Source: a virus
IMG/VR virus record: IMGVR_UViG_3300032315_001715
Location: 1 to 64,000 of that record
DNA: 64,000 nucleotides
Direction: 5' to 3' (one strand)
Shown here: in pieces, positions 56,557 through 63,866 of the stretch
Layout: every line of letters starts with the position of its first letter
Position numbering within the stretch: position 1 is the stretch's first letter
Translations under genes and position numbers: made by a program
Notes under the pieces: generated by a model
What the model was told of the DNA's origin: nothing
Database searches by the model: none
What the model saw: the letters and a program-made list of their open reading frames with translations, nothing else

Positions 56557-56910
56557 TTATCGCATGACTTGGTAGGCTACCCGCACCACCCCTTGGTCAC
56601 GCATGCCCAGCTCACGTGCCGCGGCCTCGCTGAGGTCCAGCCCGCGATTGCGAACGAACGGCCCTCGATCGTTGACCCGAACCACCACATGCCGGTTACC
56701 ATGCGTGATCATCAGCAGGGTTCCCATGGGATAGTGCCGTGATGCTGCGGTGAGCTGTCGATGATCGAAGCGCTCACCGCTGGCCGTCAAGCGACCGGTC
56801 CATCGAGCACCATACCAGCTGGCCACCGTGGACCTTTGAACCGAAGCCGTGGTGCTAGGAGGTGCAGCATGGGCCGGCACCGGCATGCCCACCATCAGCA
56901 GGCCCAGCAC
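56557..56910 (-). CDS. RlpA-like protein (double-psi barrel)
   Basis: 117 aa with a signal peptide (LGLLMVGMPVPAHA). VASWYGARWTGRLTASGERF, LTAASRHYPMGTLL, VVVRVNDRGPFVRNRGLDLS is the RlpA double-psi barrel, a periplasmic septal/peptidoglycan-related fold. GTG start inside the end of the 31-aa leader gene. Confidence 0.85.
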   Translation of the reverse strand: MLGLLMVGMPVPAHAAPPSTTASVQRSTVASWYGARWTGRLTASGERFDHRQLTAASRHYPMGTLLMITHGNRHVVVRVNDRGPFVRNRGLDLSEAAARELGMRDQGVVRVAYQVMR

Positions 56911-56990
56911 AAGCCATGGGTGCCGAGGTTAGCATCCAGCGTGACGTTGGCCGCGTTGCCGTTGACGAACGCGTCGATGTCGTATGCCAT
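56895..56990 (-). CDS. 31-aa leader peptide before RlpA
   Basis: MAYDIDAFVNGNAANVTLDA. ACGGAG upstream; promoter TTGACG-17-TATGGT at 57019-57047. Its stop overlaps the RlpA GTG region by 16 bp, so RlpA translation probably depends on it. Confidence 0.6.
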   Translation of the reverse strand: MAYDIDAFVNGNAANVTLDANLGTHGLCWAC

Positions 56991-57055
56991 GTTTGCTTGC
57001 TCCGTTTGCTGCCCGCACACCATAGCAGCGGGCAGCAGCACCGTCAACCGTTTTC

Positions 57056-57484
57056 TCAGGCCGCCGCCTCTTCCTCTTGCACCGCGGCCAGCAGCCGCTT
57101 CGCAGCACGCGCCGCCGCCATGCGCGCAACAAAGTCAGCTGCCTTGGCAGCCTTCTCCGCCATCGCCGCAGCGTGCGTCTGCACGTGGGCGTCCAGCTGC
57201 ACCGCAGCCTCCACCACCGCCGCTTCGCTGCGCCCGTTCTGCCCGCGGCGCTGTCCGTAGGGCAGCTCAGCATGGACGCCCTGCGCCTTGAGGAACGCCA
57301 CCGCGTCCTTCAGCACCATCGCGCGGGGCAGCTCCATCAGCACCACGCTGGTGTGCCCGTTGCGTGCCAGCACCGCGGCGCGCTTCAGCGTGTTGGCAAA
57401 GCGGTAGGTGTTCACGCCGTCCTGCACGCTGGTGCCAGCCACGGTGTAGGTGTGCTCAACAGCGGTGTTGTTCTCGTTGCTCAT
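57056..57484 (-). CDS. 'RFANG-GHTD' family protein 6
   Basis: 142 aa. YTVAGTSVQDGVNTYRFANT, NGHTSVVLMELPRAM, AVAFLKAQGV; C-terminal helix (ARMAAARAAKRLLAAVQEE) shared with the 35211 gene. ACGGAG upstream; promoter TTGACG-16-TATTAT at 57524-57551. Confidence 0.8.
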   Translation of the reverse strand: MSNENNTAVEHTYTVAGTSVQDGVNTYRFANTLKRAAVLARNGHTSVVLMELPRAMVLKDAVAFLKAQGVHAELPYGQRRGQNGRSEAAVVEAAVQLDAHVQTHAAAMAEKAAKAADFVARMAAARAAKRLLAAVQEEEAAA

Positions 57485-57575
57485 GTCGCTCGCTCCGTTG
57501 TGTTGTGCGCTCTTCATGTCCGTATAATAGCACCACCGCAGCGTCCGTCAACCAGAAAAGTGCCAATCTTTTTGG

Positions 57576-57604
57576 TTGACCTACCAGCTGAATGGTGCTA
57601 GCTG
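57576..57604 (+). promoter_or_regulatory. Convergent promoter facing RNA copy E
   Basis: TTGACC, 17 bp, TAGCTG on the plus strand, directed into copy E. Confidence 0.45.
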
Positions 57605-57609
57605 GCATG

Positions 57610-57704
57610 GTTACGATCCCGCAACGATGGGATCAGGTTTCGGCGTCCTCCCGGTGTCTCGTTGCCCTATGTCCGTATAATAGCACGCTCGCACACGCCG
57701 TCAA
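57610..57704 (-). ncRNA. Structured RNA element, copy E
   Basis: Promoter TTGACG-16-TATTAT at 57677-57704; GGCAACGAGACACCGGGAGG core and 3' hairpin GTTGCG/CGTAAC. Confidence 0.65.
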
Positions 57705-57870
57705 CCAAAAAGATCCCTTGACATGCTGACAACAAGCTGCTAGCCAACGTTGCCTGTGTCGTTGCGCACACCAAACGATCGCCACTGTCAACCGAAAAGA
57801 TTGGTTGACGCAGCGACGACACGGTGCTAGCGTTTTTATCGTTACAGGGATGCAATGATGCAGATTTGGC
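57705..57870. other. Promoter-rich non-coding stretch
   Basis: No gene. Two plus-strand promoter-like pairs (TTGACA-17-TAGCCA near 57718, TTGACG-17-TAGCGT near 57805) and a CAACCGAAAAGATTGGTTG dyad lie between copy E and the plus-strand gene at 57927. Confidence 0.45.
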
Positions 57871-57899
57871 TTGCGTGTTGGCTTTGGGCGTGCTATACA
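57871..57899 (+). promoter_or_regulatory. Promoter of 57927 gene
   Basis: TTGCGT, 17 bp, TATACA on the plus strand. Confidence 0.7.
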
Positions 57900-57926
57900 C
57901 TTGCTTGCAACACAGGAGCAAGCAAC

Positions 57927-58277
57927 ATGTTGACGCAGACGTATAAGGACTATGATAACACGGTTGTTGCGCTTAAGGCAGAATACGGCAAGCACAAGAG
58001 CTATGTGCTGCGGCGCGACAATGCACGCGAGCAGGTGGCGCTGCTGGCGCAGCAGCACGGGCTGGCAGAGAACGACTGCAAGGGCGGCTATGTGCAATGC
58101 ACGGCGACTATTGGCTTTGGCTGGAGCGTTTACGAGGAGGGCGACAAGGCGGTGCTGCTTTACAGGGACGGCGGCATGGGCTGGGACAAGGTGGTGCTGA
58201 TGGGCAAGGACAGGGCAACGCTGGCTGCGCTGCGACAGACGGGCGTGGAGCTGGGCTTGGTGAAGCTGCGCAAGTAG
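57927..58277 (+). CDS. Unknown plus-strand protein
   Basis: 116 aa, basic helices and a beta part (QCTATIGFGWSVYEEGDKAV). AGGAGC 8 bp upstream. Separated from neighbours by a terminator. Function unknown. Confidence 0.75.
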   Translation: MLTQTYKDYDNTVVALKAEYGKHKSYVLRRDNAREQVALLAQQHGLAENDCKGGYVQCTATIGFGWSVYEEGDKAVLLYRDGGMGWDKVVLMGKDRATLAALRQTGVELGLVKLRK

Positions 58278-58291
58278 GGCTAGCACAAAAC

Positions 58292-58332
58292 GTCCAGCAA
58301 TGCAAGCAAACAAAACGCTTGCATTGCTGGAC
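58292..58332 (+). terminator. Terminator that carries the next -35 box
   Basis: GTCCAGCAATGCAAGC and complement, 9-nt loop. The right arm contains TTGCAT, the -35 of the promoter at 58319-58347. Confidence 0.7.
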
Positions 58333-58347
58333 TGGCAGTGCTATAAC
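58319..58347 (+). promoter_or_regulatory. Promoter of 58381 gene
   Basis: TTGCAT, 17 bp, TATAAC on the plus strand; its -35 lies in the hairpin arm. Confidence 0.7.
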
Positions 58348-58380
58348 GCTGATGTTGCAGCAAACATGGAGCAAGCGACG

Positions 58381-58659
58381 ATGACGAAGGTGACGCTGGA
58401 AGTGGTTGACATGGGCGTGCGCTATGTGCATAGCAATGGGCGCGTGCTGGACATTGTGGGCGAGGCAAGCGACGGCGAATGGTTTGTTTACGCTGACGCA
58501 ACGGATGACGCTGAGTGCTTGGCGCAGGGCTTTTACGAGGAGGACGCTGAGGGCGAAGGCACGTTTTACACAACGCATGACGGGCTTGAGCTGAACACTG
58601 GGCTGGCGGTGGCGGGCGACGAGCTGGAGCTGCTGGCGGTGGAACTGCTGGAAGCATAG
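58381..58659 (+). CDS. Small acidic plus-strand protein
   Basis: 92 aa. KVTLEVVDMGVRYVHSNGRV, DIVGEASDGEWFVYADATDD; acidic C-terminus. GGAG 9 bp upstream. Confidence 0.7.
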   Translation: MTKVTLEVVDMGVRYVHSNGRVLDIVGEASDGEWFVYADATDDAECLAQGFYEEDAEGEGTFYTTHDGLELNTGLAVAGDELELLAVELLEA

Positions 58660-58670
58660 CACGCAACACG

Positions 58671-58713
58671 CACTAGCGCAAGCAAAAAGAACGCTTGCGC
58701 TAGTGCTGTTTTT
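58671..58713 (+). terminator. Terminator with T tract
   Basis: CACTAGCGCAAGC/GCTTGCGCTAGTG, then CTGTTTTT. Its right arm includes TTGCGC of a third plus promoter. Confidence 0.8.
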
Positions 58714-58723
58714 GTGCTATTAT
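58695..58723 (+). promoter_or_regulatory. Convergent promoter facing RNA copy F
   Basis: TTGCGC, 17 bp, TATTAT on the plus strand, with no gene downstream; it reads into the antisense of copy F. Confidence 0.5.
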
Positions 58724-58754
58724 GCAGCGACGGCCGGCCGCCCGGCGACGGATC

Positions 58755-58849
58755 GTTTTGCCAGCGCAACAATGGGGTCAGGGCTCGACAGCCTCCCGGT
58801 GTCTCGCTGCCTTATGCGCGTATAATAGCACGCCTAGCAGCAGCGTCAA
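58755..58849 (-). ncRNA. Structured RNA element, copy F
   Basis: Promoter TTGACG-16-TATTAT at 58822-58849. Hairpin 1 is GGCAGC/GCTGTC, a compensatory change from the other copies (GTTGCC). Confidence 0.65.
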
Positions 58850-58862
58850 GCGAAAAAACACA

Positions 58863-58977
58863 ACGCAAGCGGAGTCGTAGACGGCGCTGTAGCACTGGGA
58901 CGGCAGGGCCGCTGTAGTGGTAGCGGCCCTGGTGCTTGACCCCCGTGTAGCGGCGTTAAAACCGCCCTAGTGGGGTG
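58863..58977. repeat. GC-rich dyad block H6
   Basis: AGGGCCGCT/AGCGGCCCT hairpin, then GACCCCCGTGTAGCGGCGTTAAAACC. Immediately after the stop of the 58978 gene. Confidence 0.6.
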
Positions 58978-59304
58978 CTAGATGCACACCCCATGCAACA
59001 TGTTCTCGCTGGGCGCATCCTCCAGCACCAGTTCCAGCGTGGTGTCAATGTCAGCGAGGTTGAGCTGTTCGATATCCATGCTCTCAAAGTCCTCGTCGCG
59101 GTAGCGGTCGGTGCTCTCGGGGTTGGCACGCAGCGCAGCGATGACGGTGTGGATGCCCTCGGCGGTGAGCAACACCACGTCCTCTTGGGTGGTAATGTCG
59201 TTCCAGGTGCGGGTGATCTGGGTGTTGCGGAGGTGGTGCGTGCTGGGCAGCGCGCGGTTGCAGCGGGCGATTTGGTTGGCGGACATGCAGAGATTGTAAT
59301 ACAT
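58978..59304 (-). CDS. Unknown phage protein
   Basis: 108 aa; helical N-terminus, TTLELVLEDAPSENML end. AAGGAG upstream; promoter TTGACA-17-TAGTGT at 59333-59361. Confidence 0.7.
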   Translation of the reverse strand: MYYNLCMSANQIARCNRALPSTHHLRNTQITRTWNDITTQEDVVLLTAEGIHTVIAALRANPESTDRYRDEDFESMDIEQLNLADIDTTLELVLEDAPSENMLHGVCI

Positions 59305-59367
59305 GTTGTGCTTGCTCCTTGTTAGCTTAGGGACACTAGCGGCATTTGGTGAGAGTGTCAACCGGTT

Positions 59368-59892
59368 TTAGGCCAGTGCCAGCTCCTCGTGGTACCAGCG
59401 TGCAAGCGTGGCCTTGCTGGCAGCGAGATCCGCGCGGTACTGCCTCCGCTCCTGGCGATCATCCTCCTCGGAGTCGTAGTCCCGGCCGTTGTCCTCGGCG
59501 TAGGCCCGTTCCCAGCCCGTGCTCCAGTCCCAGTGTTCCTCGCTGTCCTCAACGTGGGGGTTGTCGCCGTATTCAACCTCGGCGTGGTAGGCAGCGTGAC
59601 CAGCGTTGCGGGCCTCGTCCTCAACGTGCAGATAAAAGCGCCCTGCGTAGAGCCTGTTGGCTTCTTCCACGGTAACCTGCCTCAGCGCATAGCCCTCCTC
59701 GCCGGCTTCAACCTGCTCGAGGTTTTCCTCCCACATCCCCTGCACCATGTCGAAATCGTTTTCCATGATCATCACGCCGGGCACTTCCATGACCTCGGTG
59801 CCCAGCAAGAGGGTGATCCTCGACGTGGAGTAGCCCTCGTGGCTGCCATCATCAACGTCACCGACCCAGTAAACGGTGTCCTCATCACGCAT
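59368..59892 (-). CDS. Acidic phage protein
   Basis: 174 aa, very acidic and aromatic (YGDNPHVEDSEEHWDW). AAGGAG upstream; promoter TTGACG-17-TACGTT at 59919-59947. Highly acidic phage proteins can mimic DNA; inference only. Confidence 0.7.
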   Translation of the reverse strand: MRDEDTVYWVGDVDDGSHEGYSTSRITLLLGTEVMEVPGVMIMENDFDMVQGMWEENLEQVEAGEEGYALRQVTVEEANRLYAGRFYLHVEDEARNAGHAAYHAEVEYGDNPHVEDSEEHWDWSTGWERAYAEDNGRDYDSEEDDRQERRQYRADLAASKATLARWYHEELALA

Positions 59893-59958
59893 GGTAGTTG
59901 CTCCTTGCTTGCCCGGGCAACGTAGCAGGATTGGATCAGGGCGTCAACCACTTTTCCA

Positions 59959-60126
59959 TCAACGCAAGATCACGCTGGGCGCACACAACATGCCCAGCAC
60001 CAGCTGGGGGCGATGCTTGACCTCCACGAGGTATCGCTCGTCATCCTTGTATTCGTCGCCCTGTCGCACCACCACGGCGTCCTGCGGCATCTTCTGCAAG
60101 AGCTGGATCAATTCTGCCACGGTCAT
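59959..60126 (-). CDS. Small conserved phage protein
   Basis: 55 aa. MTVAELIQLLQKMPQDAVVV is a widespread small phage family. AAAGG 11 bp upstream inside the upstream gene end; operon with 60134. Confidence 0.75.
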   Translation of the reverse strand: MTVAELIQLLQKMPQDAVVVRQGDEYKDDERYLVEVKHRPQLVLGMLCAPSVILR

Positions 60127-60133
60127 GTTTACG

Positions 60134-60355
60134 TCAACCTTTTCCTGCCGCTGCGTCCAGCACCGTGCGGAACCAGCCCAGGTTCTCGCTGATGATCCGG
60201 GCGGTGTCCTCGGCGGTGTCGTGGTCGATGTTACGCATGTAGAGGAACTCGGTGATCTTGGTGATGAGATCCTGCTTACGCTCGTGGTTGACGGCATCGG
60301 CCTCGCTGTCGAACAGCCGGCCATATGCTGCCCACTTCGTCACCTTCTCGACCAT
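60134..60355 (-). CDS. Small helical phage protein
   Basis: 73 aa. VTKWAAYGRLFDSEADAVNH, helical. AAAGGGAG upstream; promoter TTGACA-16-TATAAT at 60383-60410. Confidence 0.75.
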   Translation of the reverse strand: MVEKVTKWAAYGRLFDSEADAVNHERKQDLITKITEFLYMRNIDHDTAEDTARIISENLGWFRTVLDAAAGKG

Positions 60356-60406
60356 GTCACCGTCTCCCTTTGCTGTGTGGGCATTATAGCAGGTCTACCG
60401 GCCGTG

Positions 60407-60664
60407 TCAACTGCTTTCCAACAGGGTGTTGACCAGCTGCACAGCATGGAACACTTCGGCGTCCTCGGCCGCAGCCATCTCCGCATAGCGCAGGGCCGGC
60501 CAGGAACTGTAGTCGGGACCATCGTCGCTGCGGCGCATGATCATGCCGGTCTCGTCCAGCATGCTGCCGTAGGCATAAACATCGCAGTTCAGCGTCCTGC
60601 CAGCATAGCGGCAGCAGCCGGGACGCAGGCAGTCGTGCTCAAAGCGAGGAGTGTTGGTCCGCAT
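60407..60664 (-). CDS. Small Cys-rich conserved phage protein
   Basis: 85 aa. CLRPGCCRYAGRTLNCDVY resembles a phage zinc-site motif. ACGGAGG upstream; promoter TTGGCA-17-TATGTT at 60702-60730 (variant -35). Confidence 0.75.
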   Translation of the reverse strand: MRTNTPRFEHDCLRPGCCRYAGRTLNCDVYAYGSMLDETGMIMRRSDDGPDYSSWPALRYAEMAAAEDAEVFHAVQLVNTLLESS

Positions 60665-60736
60665 GCTGGCCTCCGTGTGCGTTGCGCATCCCCATGATCA
60701 CAACATAGCACGGAGACTGCCCCGTGCCAAGTGATT

Positions 60737-61003
60737 TCAGCGATAGTAGCCGTGGCGGGGAGCGTGGTAGTGGCGGGGAACGGCGTAGGGGGGATTGCTG
60801 CCGTAGGAGCTGTGGTAGCGTGGAGCGGCATAATGGTTGTGGTAGCGTGGAGCGGAGTTCTGGCCGGCAGCGTAGCCCAGCGCACCCACGGCCAGCGCAC
60901 CAGCACCGACCGCCAGGCCCGTGGCCAGGGGATCGACCCTGCCGTAGGGATCAGTGCAGGCGGTGGTCAGCAACACGGCAACAACGGCGATGATCTTCTT
61001 CAT
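60737..61003 (-). CDS. Lipoprotein
   Basis: 88 aa. Signal peptide with lipobox LLTTAC (Cys16), then a Gly/Ala-rich hydrophobic stretch and a His/Tyr/Pro-rich end with AAPRYHNHYAAPRYHSSY-type repeats. Outer-surface exposure or metal binding is inference. AGAGGG upstream; promoter TTGACA-16-TATAAT at 61039-61066. Confidence 0.8.
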   Translation of the reverse strand: MKKIIAVVAVLLTTACTDPYGRVDPLATGLAVGAGALAVGALGYAAGQNSAPRYHNHYAAPRYHSSYGSNPPYAVPRHYHAPRHGYYR

Positions 61004-61084
61004 TTTCGAAGCCCTCTAGTTCCAGCGTCTATGCGATGATTATAGCAGGTTGCCTGCGGGTGTCAACCGATTTTTTGCCGGATC

Positions 61085-61516
61085 CTAGCCGGGATCATGA
61101 TCCCGATTGGCCGGGAACCGCCACGAGGTGAACCGCACGATCAGCACGCTGATGGCCATGACCAGCGTGGCACCAGCCACCGCCAGCATCTCGTTGGTGT
61201 TGACCGGTATGTGGCTCACCGTGTCCACCATGTGGCGGGTCAGCGCGGTGATGGCGATGTAAAGCAAAAACCGCACCGGCATGTGGTTGGTGCGGAAGTA
61301 GATGCCCACCATGGCCCCGATCTCGAGGTAGATGAACAAGAGGAGGATGTCGGCGATGGTGGCGTGGCTCTTGTCCAGCAGGCCAACGAAGGTCATCGCC
61401 GCGGCCCACACCGTGGTGGCACCGATGGCAAAAAGGGCCAGGTGGTGGAACACCGCTGCCAGGGTGTTGCCAGCTCGGTTGGCCGCTTGCACTAGCTTGT
61501 TGTGGTCTATCGTCAT
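61085..61516 (-). CDS. PsiE-like membrane protein
   Basis: 143 aa, four helices. LLLFIYLEIGAMVGIYFRTN and MPVRFLLYIAITALTRHM match PsiE (phosphate-starvation-inducible E), function unknown. No ribosome site: promoter TTGACA-17-TAGCAT (61523-61551) would start transcription at about the ATG, so the mRNA may be leaderless. Confidence 0.85.
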   Translation of the reverse strand: MTIDHNKLVQAANRAGNTLAAVFHHLALFAIGATTVWAAAMTFVGLLDKSHATIADILLLFIYLEIGAMVGIYFRTNHMPVRFLLYIAITALTRHMVDTVSHIPVNTNEMLAVAGATLVMAISVLIVRFTSWRFPANRDHDPG

Positions 61517-61522
61517 GTGCTG

Positions 61523-61551
61523 ATGCTAGCACGCGACTGCGGCGGTGTCAA
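61523..61551 (-). promoter_or_regulatory. Promoter giving a leaderless transcript
   Basis: TTGACA, 17 bp, TAGCAT; the -10 ends 6 bp before the psiE-like ATG. Confidence 0.7.
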
Positions 61552-61567
61552 CCCCAGATCAGCGGTG

Positions 61568-61759
61568 CTAGGTGCGATATCCCACCTGCTCGCAGCGGGG
61601 CTGCACGATGCGAGCACCGTGCCTGAGGCGTGCTTGGTAATCCCGCACCAGCCTGGCACAGTGCTCGATCCCGGTGAGGTTCTGCACCGAGGTCTCCTGC
61701 CGCACCGGCTGGCCCTGCATCACGGCCACGATGACGAATGTTAGGGTCCACGTCATCAT
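61568..61759 (-). CDS. Small exported or anchored protein
   Basis: 63 aa. TWTLTFVIVAVMQGQ is a hydrophobic leader; basic remainder with Cys pair (HCARL, RCEQV). AAAGGA 10 bp upstream; operon with 61764. Confidence 0.7.
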   Translation of the reverse strand: MMTWTLTFVIVAVMQGQPVRQETSVQNLTGIEHCARLVRDYQARLRHGARIVQPRCEQVGYRT

Positions 61760-61763
61760 TGCA

Positions 61764-61970
61764 TCACATCCTTTCGTTGAGCCAGCGCGGCATGGTGATG
61801 TCAACGATGTCAACGGCTATCTGCCGTCCCCGGCTGGCCCTGCTGGTGGTGCCGGTCTTCACCACCGTTGCTTGGCTCTTGGGCACATAGGTGCCGCCCC
61901 AGATCATCCACGCCTTGGGGGTTTCCTTGCTGGGCACCAGGATCGTTTGAAAGGTCACCATGTCTTGCAT
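61764..61970 (-). CDS. Small unknown protein
   Basis: 68 aa. TETPKAWMIWGGTYVPKSQA-like beta core (KAWMIWGGTYVPKS). CAGGGAG upstream; promoter TTGACG-17-TATGTT at 61999-62027. Confidence 0.7.
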   Translation of the reverse strand: MQDMVTFQTILVPSKETPKAWMIWGGTYVPKSQATVVKTGTTSRASRGRQIAVDIVDITMPRWLNERM

Positions 61971-62040
61971 CACCGCGTGCTCCCTGTTCCGTATGATGAA
62001 CATAGCACCGCGGCCCTCCACCGTCAACCGATTTCCTCGG

Positions 62041-62463
62041 TTAGATCCGCTGCCCGCGGAACCAGCAAACCCTGTGCCGCTGGTTCAGCACATACATGGC
62101 TCCATGCAATACCAACTCCGGCGTGGTGGGAACCTCACCGGTCATGGTGTAGAACCACGGATCGTTGCGCGAGTCCTGCCCCTGTGCCAGCACCGACACG
62201 CGCTGGTCCCTGACCGCACCGTTCCACGTTTCCGCCCACGGCACGCCCGATCGGTGCTGACCGCTGCTATCGCCTCGCAGGGACCCGTTGGTGATGGTCA
62301 GCGTCAAGCCCTGTCGGCTCCATCCCGGATGGCGCAGGCCGGTGGTGGGATGCGGCAGGCTGGTGCCGCAGGCCATGGTTCCACGATAGACGCCGTCCCC
62401 GGGCAGACCCCACGCTGGCCCAGCGATCAGCACCAACGCCGCGATCAGGCACAACCGCATCAT
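62041..62463 (-). CDS. Secreted protein
   Basis: 140 aa with a signal peptide (LCLIAALVLIAGPAWG). Beta-rich, three Cys. ATG overlaps the stop of the membrane-protein gene upstream (ATGA). Function unknown. Confidence 0.75.
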   Translation of the reverse strand: MMRLCLIAALVLIAGPAWGLPGDGVYRGTMACGTSLPHPTTGLRHPGWSRQGLTLTITNGSLRGDSSGQHRSGVPWAETWNGAVRDQRVSVLAQGQDSRNDPWFYTMTGEVPTTPELVLHGAMYVLNQRHRVCWFRGQRI

Positions 62464-62597
62464 CGCCGCAGATCCGGATCGATGATGTTCCAGGTGCCGT
62501 CCATGATGCGTGTGACCAAGCTGGTGGCACCCAGCAGCAGCACCACGAAGCCCAGCAGGATCAGCGGCTCAGCGAGGATTTCCATCAGAGTGTCCAT
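62460..62597 (-). CDS. 45-aa membrane protein
   Basis: MDTLMEILAEPLILLGFVVL: one membrane helix and a polar end. CCGGGAG 9 bp upstream; promoter TTGACA-17-TATGTT at 62623-62651. Confidence 0.7.
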   Translation of the reverse strand: MDTLMEILAEPLILLGFVVLLLGATSLVTRIMDGTWNIIDPDLRR

Positions 62598-62661
62598 GGT
62601 GTCGTCTCCCGGTTGCAGGGCCAACATAGCATGCCGGCCCTGCGGTGTCAACCAACATTCC

Positions 62662-62889
62662 TCAGAAGATCTCGCTGCGGGCTTCCCGCTCACGCTCGCG
62701 ATAGCTGCGATCGATCCTGCGCGCCCAGCGCACGCTTTCGATCTTGCCACGGATGCCGTCCCGCGTCAGCGCTGCCCGCAGCTCGTCGTCGGTGTAGCAC
62801 TCGTCGATCACGCTGCAGGACCCAACACCCACCTTGTCGTCCCTGCGCACCGCGTTGATCCAGGCCGGCATGCCAGTGATCTTGTCCAT
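62662..62889 (-). CDS. Conserved small phage protein
   Basis: 75 aa. VGSCSVIDECYTDDELRAAL is a known small phage motif; Arg-rich end. AGGGAG upstream; promoter TTGACA-16-TATAAT at 62919-62946. Confidence 0.8.
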   Translation of the reverse strand: MDKITGMPAWINAVRRDDKVGVGSCSVIDECYTDDELRAALTRDGIRGKIESVRWARRIDRSYREREREARSEIF

Positions 62890-62955
62890 TGCAATCTAGC
62901 TCCCTGTTCCGTGTGGTGATTATAGCACGGTGGAACAGGGTGTCAACCATAAAAT

Positions 62956-63068
62956 GTCCCGCGTGCAACGCCGCTGCAACCCCCTCGGCATCTCTCCGTG
63001 GTCACGCTAGCGGCCACCATGTTTGACCCCGGTGTAGCGGCGTTAAAACCCGCCTAGCACCGGGGATA
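62956..63068. repeat. GC-rich dyad block H7
   Basis: GACCCCGGTGTAGCGGCGTTAAAACC, CGCTAGCGGCC; between the 63069 gene and the promoter of 62662. Confidence 0.6.
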
Positions 63069-63368
63069 TCAACCCCACCGCGTGATGTCTTCGAAACGAT
63101 CACTGCCCATGGTGAGATAGTCCATCTCGGTATAGCCCAAACGGTCCACACCCGCACCAATGCCCAGGTAGACACCATCTACATCAAAGGCACCGTAGCC
63201 GTAGCTGTCATAACCTTCGTCGTCATAGTTGCCAAAGTGCCGTTGCTCGTCGTAAACGTCTCGGGTGTGATCATATGGCACAGGAAGCTCACCACGGCAG
63301 TTGAACCTGTATTCATACTGGTTGTCTCGCGCATGCGGGCAGCGAGGTGAGTATTTGCCCTGTCCCAT
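63069..63368 (-). CDS. Tyr/Asp-rich protein
   Basis: 99 aa. Cys-rich start (CPHARDNQYEYRFNC), then NYDDEGYDSYGYGAF. AGGA lies 3-4 bp before the ATG; operon with 63373. Confidence 0.65.
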   Translation of the reverse strand: MGQGKYSPRCPHARDNQYEYRFNCRGELPVPYDHTRDVYDEQRHFGNYDDEGYDSYGYGAFDVDGVYLGIGAGVDRLGYTEMDYLTMGSDRFEDITRWG

Positions 63369-63372
63369 GATC

Positions 63373-63576
63373 CTAGGCCGCGCGGGCCACTTGCTCGACG
63401 AAGGGCCGCACCACCGACATCTCACGGCGGGTCAGCGGCGGCTCAAAGGGCTGGCCAATGTGCTGCACGCGGCTGGCCACGCGGGCCACCTCCACGCTGA
63501 GGCGATCGTTCTTGGTGTTGCTGGCGAACTTGGTCATGGCCGCGATCACCGCGTCCAGCTGGTTGTCAGGTGTCAT
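63373..63576 (-). CDS. Small helical protein
   Basis: 67 aa, helical. AAGGA 8 bp upstream; promoter TTGACG-17-TAGACT at 63608-63636, the rightmost of the array. Confidence 0.7.
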   Translation of the reverse strand: MTPDNQLDAVIAAMTKFASNTKNDRLSVEVARVASRVQHIGQPFEPPLTRREMSVVRPFVEQVARAA

Positions 63577-63632
63577 ACCGGGATCCTTGCTAGCTGTGTT
63601 GATCAACAGTCTAGCACGGCCTCACCGTGCCG

Positions 63633-63866
63633 TCAAGCGTTTTCCAGCCCCATGGCGGCTGATACCGCAGGAATCCTGCGCCTCGCCATCGCCACGTACC
63701 GTGCCCACATCGCCAGCAGGGTTTCCGCTGCCAGGGCCGCAGCGGCCGTCATCACGCCCAGCAAGGTCCAGGCCACCACCGCGGCACCTACCCAGAAAAT
63801 CACATCCATCATGGCCGTTGCCCCTCCCAGGGCTACCAAGCGAATCATCGTGTTCGCCGATGCCAC
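63633..63866 (-). CDS. Small membrane protein
   Basis: 77 aa, two hydrophobic helices (LVALGGATAMMDVIFWVGAA; WTLLGVMTAAAALAA). GTG start without ribosome site; M7 is an alternative. No typical promoter is visible. The last ~130 bp to the right hold only an ACCAAAA/TTTTGGT dyad. Confidence 0.55.
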   Translation of the reverse strand: MASANTMIRLVALGGATAMMDVIFWVGAAVVAWTLLGVMTAAAALAAETLLAMWARYVAMARRRIPAVSAAMGLENA

